From contig NZ_BDDQ01000002.1 of NCBI RefSeq assembly GCF_002003465.1, positions 114,725-178,724 on the forward strand: a stretch of DNA of 64,000 nucleotides, given 5' to 3'. Source of the DNA: Caenibacillus caldisaponilyticus. GTDB taxonomy: Bacteria > Bacillota > Bacilli > Bacillales > Sporolactobacillaceae. Within the stretch, counting starts at the first letter, position 1. Every line of letters begins with the position of its first letter. The notes under the pieces are model-generated. The model ran no database searches. It had not been told where the DNA came from and saw only the letters and a list, made by a program, of their open reading frames with translations. A program made the position numbers and the translations under genes. Below, in pieces: positions 27,133 to 35,829 of the stretch.

Positions 27133-29223
27133 TTACTTTTTGTATTTCGGAACATCAAAAATAAGAGTGTATTGATCTAACAGACTATATAGGTTTACCA
27201 TTGTAGACGTTTGTTTAACCGCCCAGCCGACATCTGTTGCGTATTGGTGACCTGCTCTACCATATTGCTCCATATAAGCCGGATTCCAGCGCATTTTATA
27301 CAACGTATCTTGGCCGGCATGAATGTAATTTTCGGAAACAAATTGGGCTCCGCCGATGATTGCTTTTTCAATCGTTGTCCACCCGTGATTGTATGCAAAT
27401 TGCGCTCCGCATGTATCGGCGCAACCATCTGTCGCCCCGACACCATAAACATTATAAACCGTTACCCCATTGACTTTAATTCCTTTTGCGAGCTGACTCG
27501 TTCCGTTTCCGGTCTCTAAAAGCGCATGGCTGATCAAATATATTTCATTGATATTGTATGTTTTAGCCGCTGTAATAAACGCTTCGGCTTTCCCAGCCAA
27601 TACGCCCTTCCCTTCTAATATATTATTATTTATATCGGTTGCGTTTGTCCCGGAAAAAGCAGACAATTTCAGAAACTGAAAATAGGAACTGTCGGTCTGG
27701 GAAAAATTATCAGGATTTAGGTAATAAGCGACTTGATCCCGCGTGGCGGGTACCTTCCCTAGACCATCGGCCTTTGGATCCACCTTCATTTGCATATCAA
27801 TCGCTTGATTGAGCGTAATGTTGTAAGAAGTATAGCTCGTGTAAATCCCGACGTTTCCCGTAAATTCCTTCAATCCGCTTTTGCTGATATAACCGGTTGT
27901 CGCTTTTCCGTTTATGTAAACCGTACAACTGTACCAACCCGATGTAAACGTCTTTAGTTTCAAGATCGCCCCCATGATATACGATTTGAGTATCGGGGCA
28001 TTGCTGGATGCATAAGAACGCACGGTCACTTGATCAGCTATAACCATCGCTTGAACGCTTTTTGGAGAGGAAGTTGCGTTTTCGACGTCATTGACCTTAA
28101 TATACCCGGTTTTTTTAGCACCGTTGACATACACAGTGCATTCATACCAACCCGATGTGAAGGTTTTATATTTTAATATGCTTCCTTTTACATACGTTTT
28201 CAAAACTTTTGAGCTTGTCGAGGCTTTGGAATAAATGTTGGTCGGACTTTGAAGAGCGATACCGGTTACCTCTTTCGGAGTGGCTGTAATGTTTTCCACG
28301 TCGCTTTTCTTGATATAACCGGTTTTCCTTACCCCGTTTACATATACCGTACATTCATACCAACCCGAAGTAAAAGTTTTATACTTCAAGATCGTGCCTT
28401 GGGCATACGTTTTTAACACTGAGGCTTGGGTCGACGCCCTTTCATATACCTTGGTAGGACTTTGCAAACCGATGCCGCGAACTTCGTTTTGCGTTGTAGT
28501 TGCGTTCTCCACGTCGCTTTTCTTGATGTAACCGGTTTTTCGTATCCCGTTGACATATACCGTACACTCATACCAACCCGACGTAAAGGTTTTATACTTC
28601 AAGATCGTGCCTTGGGCATACGTTTTTAACACTGAGGCTTGGGTCGACGCCCTTTCATATATCTTGGTAGGACTTTGCAAACCGATGCCGCGAACTTCGT
28701 TTTGCGTTGTAGTCGCGCTCTCCACGTCGCTTTTCTTGATGTAACCGGTTTTTCGTATCCCGTTGACATATACCGTACATTCATACCAACCCGACGTAAA
28801 GGTTTTATACTTCAAAATCGTACCTTGGGCATACGTCTTTAATACCGATGCTTGCGTCGACGCCCTATCATAGACGCGGGTGGGCGACTGCAGGGCAATG
28901 CCGCGGATTTCAACCTGTGGCGTTTGAATGTTCTCCACATCGTTGGCATTAATATATCCGGTTTTCTTTACGCCTCGAACATAGACGGTACACACATACC
29001 AAGTCGAATTATAGGGGCGGTATTTTAAAACGGTTCCTTGACTATAACTCTTTAACACGTTCGCAGTAGTCGAGGGCTGGGCATAAACGCGCGTCGGATC
29101 TTTCAAGCCAATTCCTTTAAGTGAAGGTGTTTCTTCAGCCGCCGCATTAACAGGCAGCCAAAGGAGATGGACCGCAAATACTATAGCAATAAAACAACAA
29201 CCGGTTTTAAAAATTCTCTTCAA
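27133..29223 (-). CDS. SH3-repeat endo-beta-N-acetylglucosaminidase (LytD-like)
   Basis: Secreted autolysin of 696 residues. Order: signal peptide (about 1-28), six SH3-like modules of about 71 residues (about 35-460), then a glucosaminidase domain (about 465-690) like that of Bacillus LytD, with Y-N-I-T-L-N-Q-A-I-D-M-Q-M, the catalytic-Glu region S-H-A-L-L-E-T-G-N-G-T-S-Q-L-A-K-G and Y-N-V-Y-G-V-G-A. Modules two to four are nearly identical (E-R-A-S-T-Q-A-S-V-L-K-T-Y). The start is TTG at 29223 after GGGGGGAACGTATTT. It shares its module type with the amidase at 14278. It sits between tagD and the TarL-like gene. Confidence 0.92.
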   Translation of the reverse strand: MKRIFKTGCCFIAIVFAVHLLWLPVNAAAEETPSLKGIGLKDPTRVYAQPSTTANVLKSYSQGTVLKYRPYNSTWYVCTVYVRGVKKTGYINANDVENIQTPQVEIRGIALQSPTRVYDRASTQASVLKTYAQGTILKYKTFTSGWYECTVYVNGIRKTGYIKKSDVESATTTQNEVRGIGLQSPTKIYERASTQASVLKTYAQGTILKYKTFTSGWYECTVYVNGIRKTGYIKKSDVENATTTQNEVRGIGLQSPTKVYERASTQASVLKTYAQGTILKYKTFTSGWYECTVYVNGVRKTGYIKKSDVENITATPKEVTGIALQSPTNIYSKASTSSKVLKTYVKGSILKYKTFTSGWYECTVYVNGAKKTGYIKVNDVENATSSPKSVQAMVIADQVTVRSYASSNAPILKSYIMGAILKLKTFTSGWYSCTVYINGKATTGYISKSGLKEFTGNVGIYTSYTSYNITLNQAIDMQMKVDPKADGLGKVPATRDQVAYYLNPDNFSQTDSSYFQFLKLSAFSGTNATDINNNILEGKGVLAGKAEAFITAAKTYNINEIYLISHALLETGNGTSQLAKGIKVNGVTVYNVYGVGATDGCADTCGAQFAYNHGWTTIEKAIIGGAQFVSENYIHAGQDTLYKMRWNPAYMEQYGRAGHQYATDVGWAVKQTSTMVNLYSLLDQYTLIFDVPKYKK
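28166..28900 (-). repeat. tandem 213-bp in-frame repeats in the glucosaminidase gene
   Basis: The segment beginning ATACTTCAAG recurs at 28381 and 28594, and as ATACTTCAAA at 28807, an exact 213-base (71-codon) period. The units differ by few bases, unlike the older outer modules, which indicates recent duplication or gene conversion. Confidence 0.9.
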
Positions 29224-29486
29224 AAATACGTTCCCCCCACTTACGGAATGTAATGTCGCTATTTTTTCGCTCCCCTCCTTTCATAACAATAAATCTACCA
29301 AAATAACCTATATATCTCTACAATCTTTCATATTTGTAACCTTCAAGTAAAAAAATGAATCTTTTGTAGCAGGCCATTGGAATCACTGCTCACCTAAAGT
29401 CTTGACTTGATAGAAATCATGCGTACATAGAAAGTCTGGATCGATAGACTATTTGTTCATTAAATTTAATATTTTCTGTTATAATA
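29224..29486. other. intergenic region upstream of the glucosaminidase gene
   Basis: AT-rich, presumably carrying the glucosaminidase promoter. No box pair stands out and no gene is supported. Confidence 0.4.
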
Positions 29487-29488
29487 CA

Positions 29489-29558
29489 CAAAAAAAGAGC
29501 CGACCCAAATCCTTTCATTCATTAAAAAAGTCAACGGAGAAAGGATTCGATAAGGCTC
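29489..29558 (-). terminator. two-tier terminator of the TarL-like gene
   Basis: Outer arms GAGCC/GGCTC (29497-29501, 29554-29558) and inner arms AATCCTTTC/GAAAGGATT (29508-29516, 29539-29547). Leftward it is followed by a T run. Confidence 0.75.
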
Positions 29559-29633
29559 TTTTCAACAACATCTCTAGCTGGAGGTAAAGCACCAATTGAT
29601 CAATTAATCGTTGCTGATAGAACGCGGTAACAC

Positions 29634-31502
29634 TTAAGCCTTCATTTCATTGCTTCCCAATATTAATTGATCAACAACGCGTTCACTGGATCGGCCGTCC
29701 GTATGGTCAAAGAAATATTCGACAAATGGCTTGATTTTCTCCATTTTAAAATCTTTTTTGCGAATTGTTTCAATGATTTCATCCGTTGTCCGCACCAACG
29801 GACCCGGAATAAATGTATGATAATCGTAGTAAAAATCGCGCGTCTGCACATATTCCTCGACATCGAAGGCAAAAAACAGCATCGGCCGATTCAGAAGCGC
29901 AAATTCAAAACAAACCGATGAATAATCGGTAATCAATATGTCAGTGATAAAGAGCAAATCATTGATTTCTCGATAAGACGAAAAATCATAGAAAAAGTCG
30001 CTGTACTCATACGGAATGGTAATATCGTTTTTGACAAACGGATGGATCTTGTACAGAAAAACGTATTCATCCTTTAACGCATGATACAACTTTTCGAGAT
30101 CCAATACTTCCATCGGATAATAAGCCGATTGCTGGCCGTTTCCTCTGAAGGTCGGCGCAAACATGATTACTTTTTTGCCGACCAAAAACGGATATTCTTG
30201 ATAGAGCTGCTCAGTGACTCTTTTCTTATACTCTTCATCAAAAAAGACGTCGGTACGGGGAATGCCGGTGGCAACGACTTTTTCTATATCGATGCCGAAG
30301 CCTTCTGCGTAGTGTTTGGCAACATGATGCGAGCTGACAATCGCTTTCGTATAATTTCGATGGTTTTTCGACTTCGGCGACGGGCCTCCGGGCAGCCCCA
30401 AGCGGCTAAACCCGAACGTTTTGAACGCGCCGACCGCATGCCAAAGCTGAATCAATTCCGCGTTTTTCCGAATTTTTAACGGATAGACCATCGGAAAGAA
30501 ATCATCAAGCAAAATGAACTTTGACGTCGCCAAATGATAGGCGAGACTGACGATTTCTTTATACGTTTTCTTCTGCCTGATCGAGCTTTTCAACATAAAT
30601 TTATATTCGAAGTCCAGCTGCCGCCTTTGCATTTCCTGATAGACGAAATAGAAGTTTCCGCTCAGCTCCTCGCGGCTGTCGGAAGCAAATAAAACCTTTC
30701 TCTCATTGAGCGGGAGCAGGCAGAAGAAGCGGTAAAGCAACCGGAAAACTTTGGTTGAAAAGAAGCGATAGAATAACCCGCGTTTCTCAAGATTTTCAAT
30801 ATCAAATAAGGCCGGATCGAGATCTTTCAATTTGTTCGATTTAATTTTTAACGTTTTAACGTTCAAATCGTAGGTGGCCAATAAATTATATTTCATTTGT
30901 TTACGGGCCGAAAAATATTCCATTTTTGCTGAATGGAATCCTTTATCCAAGAAAGGTCTGACATTTCCAAGCGGAAAGGTTTTAAAATATTTTTTACCGC
31001 CCAAATCTTGCACTTCAATGTGGAGATAAACCTTATATTCGGCTTCAGGCAAAGGCTTATTACTATTGATCGTTGAAAAATTGAATTTCCCTTCAAATCC
31101 AGCCCATTTGTATTTATCGCTTATTTCTTCCTCCAACTGGAGTTCCTGTACAGGCACGTCCATTAAAGGCAATTCAATAACATGTTTTTTTTCATTCACC
31201 AAATAGAGACGTTTCTTAACAAAATCTTCATCTTCAAGCGGAATGCCTTCCAAATAAAAATACCCTTTAATTTCCATAATGGGCCCGTTCCATTTTAAAT
31301 GGGTGACCTTCCGCCTAGGAATCAGCTGATCATCCTGCCCGGCCAGCTCATGGATGGCCGGTAGCGATTCCTCCAAGTAATCCTTCTTAATCACAATTTT
31401 TTCATCATCGACGAACACATAGTTTCCCTTGATGTATTCCCCGTTTGTCGAATTTTGCCGTTTGATCATCTTTTTTAATACCCGCTTAGCTTTTCTCAAC
31501 AT
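29634..31502 (-). CDS. TarL-like ribitol/glycerol phosphate polymerase
   Basis: Teichoic acid polymerase-family protein of about 622 residues, the size class of TarL/TarK. The N-terminal 250 residues are beta-rich and lack a known catalytic motif. The C-terminal transferase domain has L-I-Q-L-W-H-A-V-G-A-F-K-T-F-G-F-S, A-T-G-I-P-R-T-D-V-F-F, F-A-P-T-F-R-G-N-G, L-Y-K-I-H-P and I-T-D-Y-S-S-V-C-F-E. I choose ATG at 31502, since AAAGGGTGGG lies about ten bases upstream; GTG at 31517 abuts it. Its grouping with tarI and tarJ suggests ribitol phosphate as substrate, which is inference. Confidence 0.82.
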   Translation of the reverse strand: MLRKAKRVLKKMIKRQNSTNGEYIKGNYVFVDDEKIVIKKDYLEESLPAIHELAGQDDQLIPRRKVTHLKWNGPIMEIKGYFYLEGIPLEDEDFVKKRLYLVNEKKHVIELPLMDVPVQELQLEEEISDKYKWAGFEGKFNFSTINSNKPLPEAEYKVYLHIEVQDLGGKKYFKTFPLGNVRPFLDKGFHSAKMEYFSARKQMKYNLLATYDLNVKTLKIKSNKLKDLDPALFDIENLEKRGLFYRFFSTKVFRLLYRFFCLLPLNERKVLFASDSREELSGNFYFVYQEMQRRQLDFEYKFMLKSSIRQKKTYKEIVSLAYHLATSKFILLDDFFPMVYPLKIRKNAELIQLWHAVGAFKTFGFSRLGLPGGPSPKSKNHRNYTKAIVSSHHVAKHYAEGFGIDIEKVVATGIPRTDVFFDEEYKKRVTEQLYQEYPFLVGKKVIMFAPTFRGNGQQSAYYPMEVLDLEKLYHALKDEYVFLYKIHPFVKNDITIPYEYSDFFYDFSSYREINDLLFITDILITDYSSVCFEFALLNRPMLFFAFDVEEYVQTRDFYYDYHTFIPGPLVRTTDEIIETIRKKDFKMEKIKPFVEYFFDHTDGRSSERVVDQLILGSNEMKA

Positions 31503-31584
31503 GATCTTGATTCCCACCCTTTATGCATAAGCACAGGAATATGGAATGAAGGGAGAACATTGCTCATCAATATCATTTTTTGAA

Positions 31585-32748
31585 TCATTTTGTGAAAAAG
31601 TAATCGACAATGCGTTGACTGGCTTTGCCGTCGATTTTGTCAAAAAAACGGGAGCGAAACGCGGCGATGGCCCGGGCATCATATTCACCCTTTTTAATCC
31701 ATTCAGCCAGTTCCCGTGTCTCTTTAAAAATCGGGCCTGGAACAAACGATGGATATTCAAAATAAAAGCCCCGCTCCCTTTCATATTCCTCCAAATCATG
31801 AGCAAAGAATGCCATCGGTCGGTCGAGCAGGCTAAAATCAAATATAATCGATGAATAGTCCGTAATTAAAATATCCGAAACAAGCATTAATTCTTGAATA
31901 TCAAAACCGTTATTAATGTGGTAGACAAAATGGTTCTCGTTATCTCTTACATGCAAGTCTTCCCGCATATAGGGATGCAAATGAACGAGAACGGCAAACT
32001 GGCTACCAAGGATTTGCTGCATGGTTTGAAAGTCGATCGGAATTTGAAACGCGTCTTGTCTGTGGCTTTTCCCTCTGAAAGTCGGGGCATATAAGATTAA
32101 TTTTTTGCCTTTTAACGCTGGATATTGTGCAAAAAACTTTTCATAAGCCTTCTTGTGATTTTCTTTGGAAAAAAAATAATCGGTCCTCGGCACGCCGAGC
32201 GGCAGAATATCTTTTTCCGGCATATTAAAGGCCTCAGCATAAAACGGAATAACCGCTGTGGAACTGACAATCGCTTTTGAGTAATTGGAATGCACTTTAA
32301 CATACCGCAAATATTCTTCACTCGGTCCGAACGCCTTACCAACCGTGCTATAGCCAAATTTTTTAAAAGCGCCGGCGGCATGCCAAAGTTGAATGATCTC
32401 TGTTCCTTTCCGTGGTTTGATGACATAAACAGGAAAGTAATAATCATCAATAAAGAAATATCGCGACGTCGCTAAGTGATAACTGGCACGAAGCAAATGA
32501 AAAAAATATCCAAGTTTTCCTGCTAAGGAGGCACGATATTTTTTTAACAGAAATACGGAATGAAAGCCGTATTGCCGGCGTACGAGCTCTTGAAAAACAT
32601 AGAGCAAATTCCCGGACAATTTTTCAGAACGATAAGAGGCAAAAGCCACCTTTTTTTCTCTAACCGGGAATAAAATTGTCGACAGGGCATAAATCGTACG
32701 GATAAACATGATTGCCGTCAACGTCTTTAACAGTTTTAATTTATTCAC
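31585..32748 (-). CDS. CDP-alditol phosphotransferase, TarB/TarL family
   Basis: Protein of 387 residues in the CDP-glycerol glycerophosphotransferase family. Motifs: I-I-Q-L-W-H-A-A-G-A-F-K-K-F-G-Y-S, L-G-V-P-R-T-D-Y-F-F, L-Y-A-P-T-F-R-G-K, V-H-L-H-P and I-T-D-Y-S-S-I-I-F-D. It resembles the C-terminal domain of the neighbouring TarL-like protein and the TagB-like protein, and could be a primer or a second polymerase. The start is GTG with only a weak ribosome site, so the exact start is uncertain. It lies between tarJ and the TarL-like gene in one leftward run. Confidence 0.8.
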   Translation of the reverse strand: MNKLKLLKTLTAIMFIRTIYALSTILFPVREKKVAFASYRSEKLSGNLLYVFQELVRRQYGFHSVFLLKKYRASLAGKLGYFFHLLRASYHLATSRYFFIDDYYFPVYVIKPRKGTEIIQLWHAAGAFKKFGYSTVGKAFGPSEEYLRYVKVHSNYSKAIVSSTAVIPFYAEAFNMPEKDILPLGVPRTDYFFSKENHKKAYEKFFAQYPALKGKKLILYAPTFRGKSHRQDAFQIPIDFQTMQQILGSQFAVLVHLHPYMREDLHVRDNENHFVYHINNGFDIQELMLVSDILITDYSSIIFDFSLLDRPMAFFAHDLEEYERERGFYFEYPSFVPGPIFKETRELAEWIKKGEYDARAIAAFRSRFFDKIDGKASQRIVDYFFTK

Positions 32749-32795
32749 GGTTCAATCGACCTGCCATTTATATCCCTTACCATCAGACCCGATAT

Positions 32796-33821
32796 TTAAA
32801 TTTCCCATTGCATCACCGTTTTGCCCCAAGACGTTGTCAAATCTTGTTCAAACGCATTAATGATATCTTGAATCGTACGCACCGTCAGCACGGATCCGAC
32901 TAAGACTTCGAGGTATTCCAACACGTCAGGATGTTCCTCTAAGAACTGGACAGTATTGACAAAATCGACGCGGCCGCTGCGGCTGCTTCCGATCAAGGTC
33001 AAGCCTTTTTCAAGCACCATGCGGGTGTTGATTTCAACCGGATTTTCGGAAACGCCCAAAAGCCCGATCGTTCCTTCCGGATGAATATGGTCGATCGCTT
33101 GATCGATGGCGTATTGACTCCCAATTCCCCCCGCACATTCAAACGCGTGATCGATGCGAAGTGTCGAGGGAATTTGGTCGATGAGATAAACATCATCGGC
33201 AAAAGAGAAATAATCCAGCTTATAAGGCGTTTTGCCGAAGACGATAATCCGGCTGTTTTGATATTTCTTTTTTAATATGAGTGACGTAATAAATCCGAGG
33301 TTTCCGTCTCCCCAAATGCCGAACGTTTGCCGCCTGGAATGGGCCGTTTTTTCAAATCTTGAAATGGCATGCATACTGACGCTGATCAATTCAATAAACG
33401 CGGCGACGTTCAAATTAATGCCAGGGAAAAGCGGAACAACCCGATCGCGCTTTAAAAATACATAATCTTGCATAAACCCATCGTAACCGCTGGATCGAAA
33501 CTTGCTAGAGCGCAAATAATTTTCAGCGATGATGTCATCTGTTTCAACGGGAGTATTCGGGATCATGACCACGGGTGTTCCCACGGCCCACTCGCCCTTT
33601 GGATCACGCATGACTTTGCCGACGGCTTCATGGATGAGAGCCATCGGCAATTTCTTGGCCAAAACTTCTTTATCCCGTGAACCGGTGTAATACCTTTGGT
33701 CAGCCGCACAAATCGATAGATGAGTGGGACGGACGACGACATCATCTGAGTGAACCGAGCAATCTTGATAGGCCACTTCAAATTGCCTTGGTGAGACGAG
33801 CCGATAGATTTGATTAATCAT
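32796..33821 (-). CDS. tarJ: TarJ, ribulose-5-phosphate reductase (CDP-ribitol pathway)
   Basis: Medium-chain alcohol dehydrogenase-like enzyme of 341 residues that reduces ribulose-5-phosphate to ribitol-5-phosphate for CDP-ribitol. The N-terminal GroES-like part keeps a zinc-site Cys in L-S-I-C-A-A-D and H-E-A-V-G-K-V. The Rossmann part has [10 protein letters not shown] and F-E-C-A-G-G. It lacks the four-Cys structural zinc lobe, as in TarJ. It is coupled to tarI by a four-base overlap, the usual tarIJ arrangement. GGAG lies before the ATG. Confidence 0.93.
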   Translation of the reverse strand: MINQIYRLVSPRQFEVAYQDCSVHSDDVVVRPTHLSICAADQRYYTGSRDKEVLAKKLPMALIHEAVGKVMRDPKGEWAVGTPVVMIPNTPVETDDIIAENYLRSSKFRSSGYDGFMQDYVFLKRDRVVPLFPGINLNVAAFIELISVSMHAISRFEKTAHSRRQTFGIWGDGNLGFITSLILKKKYQNSRIIVFGKTPYKLDYFSFADDVYLIDQIPSTLRIDHAFECAGGIGSQYAIDQAIDHIHPEGTIGLLGVSENPVEINTRMVLEKGLTLIGSSRSGRVDFVNTVQFLEEHPDVLEYLEVLVGSVLTVRTIQDIINAFEQDLTTSWGKTVMQWEI

Positions 33822-34531
33822 TCTGTTGTCCGCTCCTCCAAAAGAGCATTCGCGATTTTCAAATCATACGGCGTGGTGATCTTAATATTGAACAGCTCGC
33901 CCTTTACGATTTTTACCTGTTCACCGTGCAAAACAAAAATCTTGCAAGCGTCGGTCAAAATCTCCTTTTGTTCATCCGTCAAAGCATAATACAATTCTTT
34001 TAATTTCTTAATATTGAAGCTCTGCGGTGTCTGTCCTTGGTACATAGTGCTACGAACTGGAATGTCGTGAACCATTTCGCCGTCGTTGGATTGGATGATG
34101 GTGTCGATCGCCTCAATCACTGTATCCACCGCACCAAATTTTAATGCGTTGTCGATATTTTCCTCAATAATTCGGTGGGTGAGGAAAGGGCGGACCGAAT
34201 CATGGGTGACGATAATATCATCATCATTCAAGCCAATTTCGTTTTCGATATATCGAATGCCGCTCATAATGGATTCATTGCGGTTTTCTCCGCCCTCTAC
34301 AACGACGAGCCGGTTATCATGACCGATAAATTTATTGAGGATATCCTTCGTATGATTCATCCATTGTTTCGGCGAGACAATAATAATCTTGTCAAACCGA
34401 TCGTTAAGCATGAATTTTTCAACGGTATGGATAAGGATCGGCTTGTTCTTCAGCGGCAAATATTGTTTCGGCATATCAATGTTTCCCATGCGTGTGCCTT
34501 TACCGCCGGCAAGGATTTCGGCGTAGATCAC
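33818..34531 (-). CDS. tarI: TarI, ribitol-5-phosphate cytidylyltransferase
   Basis: Makes CDP-ribitol from CTP and ribitol-5-phosphate. It has 237 residues, IspD/TarI family. Motifs: [44 protein letters not shown] and [10 protein letters not shown]. The match to staphylococcal-type TarI is close along the whole length. The start is GTG, with GGAGGG about twelve bases upstream; no in-frame ATG fits better. It heads the tarI-tarJ-TarB/L-TarL run. Confidence 0.95.
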   Translation of the reverse strand: MIYAEILAGGKGTRMGNIDMPKQYLPLKNKPILIHTVEKFMLNDRFDKIIIVSPKQWMNHTKDILNKFIGHDNRLVVVEGGENRNESIMSGIRYIENEIGLNDDDIIVTHDSVRPFLTHRIIEENIDNALKFGAVDTVIEAIDTIIQSNDGEMVHDIPVRSTMYQGQTPQSFNIKKLKELYYALTDEQKEILTDACKIFVLHGEQVKIVKGELFNIKITTPYDLKIANALLEERTTE

Positions 34532-34827
34532 TCTTCATCGACCCTCCAAGTACGAGACATTGTCACAATTTATTTTTACCGGCCGGAAACGTCCGAGCAT
34601 TGGTATAAAGTGCACCTTAATAGGTCCATTCACCTAAATCTTTAGTCTTTAATACTCTTAGAATCCATGTTACGACAAAAAAATCTATTAATCAATGACC
34701 GATCGTGATCATCTGCTAATGCTTTCCATTTGACGTCCCGATGTTTGCCGCCGTTTAACGAAATGAAACATAATGTCGATTTAGGAGAAAGGCTAAAAAT
34801 GATTTATTGACTGTCAAACCAAACATT
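34532..34827. other. intergenic region upstream of tarI
   Basis: Just under 300 AT-rich bases after the tagA terminator, presumably holding the tarI promoter; no clear boxes were identified. Confidence 0.35.
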
Positions 34828-34867
34828 AAAAACCCGCTTCAAGTTTGAAAAACCATCTTGAAGCGGG
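34828..34867 (-). terminator. terminator of tagA
   Basis: Arms CCCGCTTCAAG (34833-34843) and CTTGAAGCGGG (34857-34867), perfect 11 bp; leftward it is followed by TTTTT. Confidence 0.88.
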
Positions 34868-34952
34868 GGATTCGGGCCGTCTTACAAAATTTAATCGGTC
34901 CGTATGGCGTTCGAAACGTATTGGCCATTTCGCGATGGATGACGGCCGCTCC

Positions 34953-35684
34953 TTATTTTGCCCGAAAACGGATTTTAAAAATAGTCACGAGAAAGCGGGG
35001 CAGGGCGAGCATGCGGCGCCAGCGCGAAGGCTGCTGAATCAGGCGATAAAGCCATTCCAGATACAGCTTTCGCCAAATCAGCGGAGCCCTTTTTACCTTG
35101 CCCGCCAACACATCAAAACTTCCGCCGACGCCGATCATCAAACCTTTTTTCAATTCGGGGCCGAAGCGCGCAATCCATTTTTCCTGCTTCGGAAACCCCA
35201 AGCCGACAAGCAAGATGTCGGGTTCCCGCGCTTTGATCTCCTCGATCACGCGGCGGTCGTCAACATCGAAATACCCGTGGTGATACCCGACCAATCGGAG
35301 GCCGGGCACCGCTTCGACGGCGCGGCGGGCGGCCTCTTCGATCACGTCGGGCGCCGCCCCGAGGAAATACACTTTATACCCTTTTTCCGCCGACAGTTGA
35401 AAAAGGCGCCAGATGAGATCATAACCCGTCAAGCGTTCCTGGATCGGCGTGCCGAGCAGCTTCGCGCCGATGACGATGCCGATGCCATCAGGGGTGACGA
35501 CATCCGCTCGCTTTAGAACAGAAAAATAGTCTGGATCCTTTAAGGCGTGCATGACAATTTCCGGATTGGCCGTCACGACAAACGTTTTCTCGCCGCGCGA
35601 CAGCCGCCCGTCCAACATCTGTACCAAACCGTCCATGTCGGTATTGATAAATGGAATGCCGAGTACATCGACCGTTTTCGTCAC
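34953..35684 (-). CDS. tagA: TagA, ManNAc transferase of the WTA linkage unit
   Basis: WecG/TagA/CpsF-family glycosyltransferase (GT26) of 243 residues. It adds N-acetylmannosamine from UDP-ManNAc to GlcNAc-PP-undecaprenol. Motifs: V-T-A-N-P-E-I-V with the key Asn, V-T-P-D-G-I-G-I-V, R-L-T-G-Y-D, Y-F-L-G-A-A-P, G-L-G-F-P-K-Q-E-K-W-I and G-G-S-F-D-V-L-A-G. GTG at 35684 is preferred since AAGGGAAAG lies six bases upstream; the frame is open to ATG at 35714. It follows mnaA, which supplies UDP-ManNAc. Confidence 0.94.
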   Translation of the reverse strand: MTKTVDVLGIPFINTDMDGLVQMLDGRLSRGEKTFVVTANPEIVMHALKDPDYFSVLKRADVVTPDGIGIVIGAKLLGTPIQERLTGYDLIWRLFQLSAEKGYKVYFLGAAPDVIEEAARRAVEAVPGLRLVGYHHGYFDVDDRRVIEEIKAREPDILLVGLGFPKQEKWIARFGPELKKGLMIGVGGSFDVLAGKVKRAPLIWRKLYLEWLYRLIQQPSRWRRMLALPRFLVTIFKIRFRAK

Positions 35685-35829
35685 GTCAATCTTTCCCTTG
35701 CCGCATGTTGACATAACGGAACGATTTTCATCGTCCGTTCAACCATACGCTTCGATTCTACATCATTCCAATGCGTCGCACCATGCAAAATCACGCGCTT
35801 GAGCCCGCTGGATTCCGGTTTGCCGCGAT

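Noticed and set aside
28166..28900. Direct repeats that could suggest a CRISPR array
   Set aside because: Units are 213 bases, in frame, with no spacer pattern; they code SH3-like modules. No cas gene is present.
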